Source: Acidimicrobium sp. UBA3029
Lineage (GTDB): Bacteria > Actinomycetota > Acidimicrobiia > Acidimicrobiales > Ilumatobacteraceae
Length of the DNA stretch: 5,770 nucleotides
Assembly: GCA_002367695.1 (NCBI GenBank)
Contig: DFDK01000112.1
Coordinates: forward strand, 1-5,770
Direction: 5' to 3'
The position numbers were made by a program, and so were the translations under genes. Below, one piece after another: positions 5,085-5,770 of this stretch; position 1 is the stretch's first letter; every line of letters starts with the position of its first letter. The notes under the pieces were generated by a model. That model saw only the letters and a list, made by a program, of their open reading frames with translations, had not been told where the DNA came from and ran no database searches.

Positions 5085-5770
5085 ATGAATATCGTCGTAT
5101 GCGTCAAGCAAATCCCCGACCCAGCCACCCCAGGTGCTCTCGATAGCGCCACCAACGCTCTCAAGCGCGACGGCAAACTCATCTTGGATGAGTCTGATGG
5201 CTATGGCGTCGAGATGGCGTTGCAACTTGTTACCACTGCTGGCAGCGGCGAAGTGAGTGTTGTGTCGATGGCGCCTAACGGTGAGATGTCGGGCATGCGC
5301 ACTGCGCTTGCAATGGGAGCAGCCAAGGGTGTGCTTGTGAGCGATCCGGTTCTTGCTGGTTCCGATGCGTTGACGACAGCAAAAGTTCTTGCAGCAGCGA
5401 TCAAGAAGATGGGTCCTGTCGACTTGATCATCGGTGCAACAGAGTCATCTGATGGATACACCGGCACCGTGCCAGAACAAATTGCAGAGTTGCTTGGCAT
5501 GCCATCAATTACGTTTGCAAAAAAAGTTGAAGTGTCGGGCACGACATTGAAAGTTAATCGTCAGAGCGAAGCAGGTTACGACGAAGTCGAATGTCAGCTA
5601 CCCGCACTGATCAGCGTTACAGCTGGTGTGGTTGAGCCTCGTTACCCAAGCTTCAAAGGCATCATGGCTGCAAAGTCGAAGCCAGTAGCAACTTTCACTG
5701 CATCTGACCTTGGTGTGACCGCAACTGGTTGGGCAGGATCTGGACAAAAAATTGTTTCGGTTACACAAGC
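5085..5770 (+). CDS. etfB: Electron transfer flavoprotein beta subunit (3' end missing)
   Basis: ETF beta (FixA/EtfB family), which pairs with EtfA to form a soluble FAD/AMP heterodimer carrying electrons from acyl-CoA and other dehydrogenases to the quinone pool. 228 codons are present and the frame is still open at the window end; the family is about 250-265 residues, so roughly 30 are missing. Evidence: N-terminus MNIVVCVKQIPDP (1-13) matches the family start; DGYGVEMALQL at 38-48; DLIIGATESSDGYTGTVP at 113-130, the AMP-binding region; the ETF-beta signature region VNRQSEAGYDEVE at 157-169; and EPRYPSFKGIMAAKSKP at 184-200, which contacts the alpha subunit and FAD domain. The start ATG is fixed by the conserved N-terminus. 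The gene is divergent from the lipid kinase gene, with 101 bases between. An etfA partner would be expected just downstream but is outside the window. The DGYTGT version of the AMP loop is what I recall for actinobacterial ETFs in fatty-acid oxidation rather than a bifurcating type; that is inference. Confidence 0.95.
   Translation, partial: MNIVVCVKQIPDPATPGALDSATNALKRDGKLILDESDGYGVEMALQLVTTAGSGEVSVVSMAPNGEMSGMRTALAMGAAKGVLVSDPVLAGSDALTTAKVLAAAIKKMGPVDLIIGATESSDGYTGTVPEQIAELLGMPSITFAKKVEVSGTTLKVNRQSEAGYDEVECQLPALISVTAGVVEPRYPSFKGIMAAKSKPVATFTASDLGVTATGWAGSGQKIVSVTQ

Noticed and set aside
5201..5542. 113-codon minus-strand open frame across etfB
   Set aside because: It mirrors a strongly conserved ETF-beta coding region and has no recognisable motif.

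Overview
The window looks like a piece of an Actinomycetota chromosome. The strongest evidence is a WhiB-family iron-sulfur regulator of the WhiB1 type, a PdtaS-type cytosolic histidine kinase, a DUF3107 protein and an Mrp ATPase without the CxxC motif, all of which point to that phylum. Base composition is moderate, close to half G+C by eye, intergenic gaps are short, and two genes overlap tail to tail. That suggests a compact, possibly aquatic lineage such as freshwater or marine Acidimicrobiia rather than a high-GC soil actinomycete. The class-level guess is weak inference.

Layout: (1) Bases 1-1082, + strand: 5'-truncated mrp, a P-loop ATPase for Fe-S cluster handling. (2) 1094-1327, +: a small DUF3107 protein, 11 bases after mrp. 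(3) 1369-2874, +: pdtaS, a 501-residue soluble sensor kinase. These three could form one transcription unit. (4) 2895-3218, -: whiB1-like gene, convergent with pdtaS across a 20-base gap. (5) 3219-3341: divergent control region with an A/T tract between the whiB and GDPD genes. (6) 3342-4076, +: glycerophosphodiester phosphodiesterase. (7) 4063-4983, -: diacylglycerol/lipid kinase, overlapping the previous gene by 14 bases tail to tail. (8) 4984-5084: divergent control region. (9) 5085-5770, +: etfB, the electron transfer flavoprotein beta subunit, cut by the window end.

Functionally, the centre is a stress and redox regulatory pair, PdtaS and WhiB1. From memory, Mycobacterium tuberculosis has the same convergent pair (Rv3220c/Rv3219). 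Next to it lie two phospholipid-turnover enzymes: GDPD releases glycerol-3-phosphate and the kinase makes phosphatidic acid-type lipids. The flanks hold Fe-S assembly (Mrp) and flavin electron transfer (ETF). No mobile element, CRISPR array, tRNA, rRNA or convincing rho-independent terminator was seen, and no intergenic stretch exceeds about 125 bases.

I do not see a wholly new system. The points most worth checking are differences inside known families: a degenerate ATP-binding G1 box and loss of the copper/NO-linked cysteines in PdtaS, two extra cysteines and an ambiguous start in the WhiB1-like protein, and several genes whose -10-like elements sit 6-8 bases before the start codon, suggesting leaderless transcripts.
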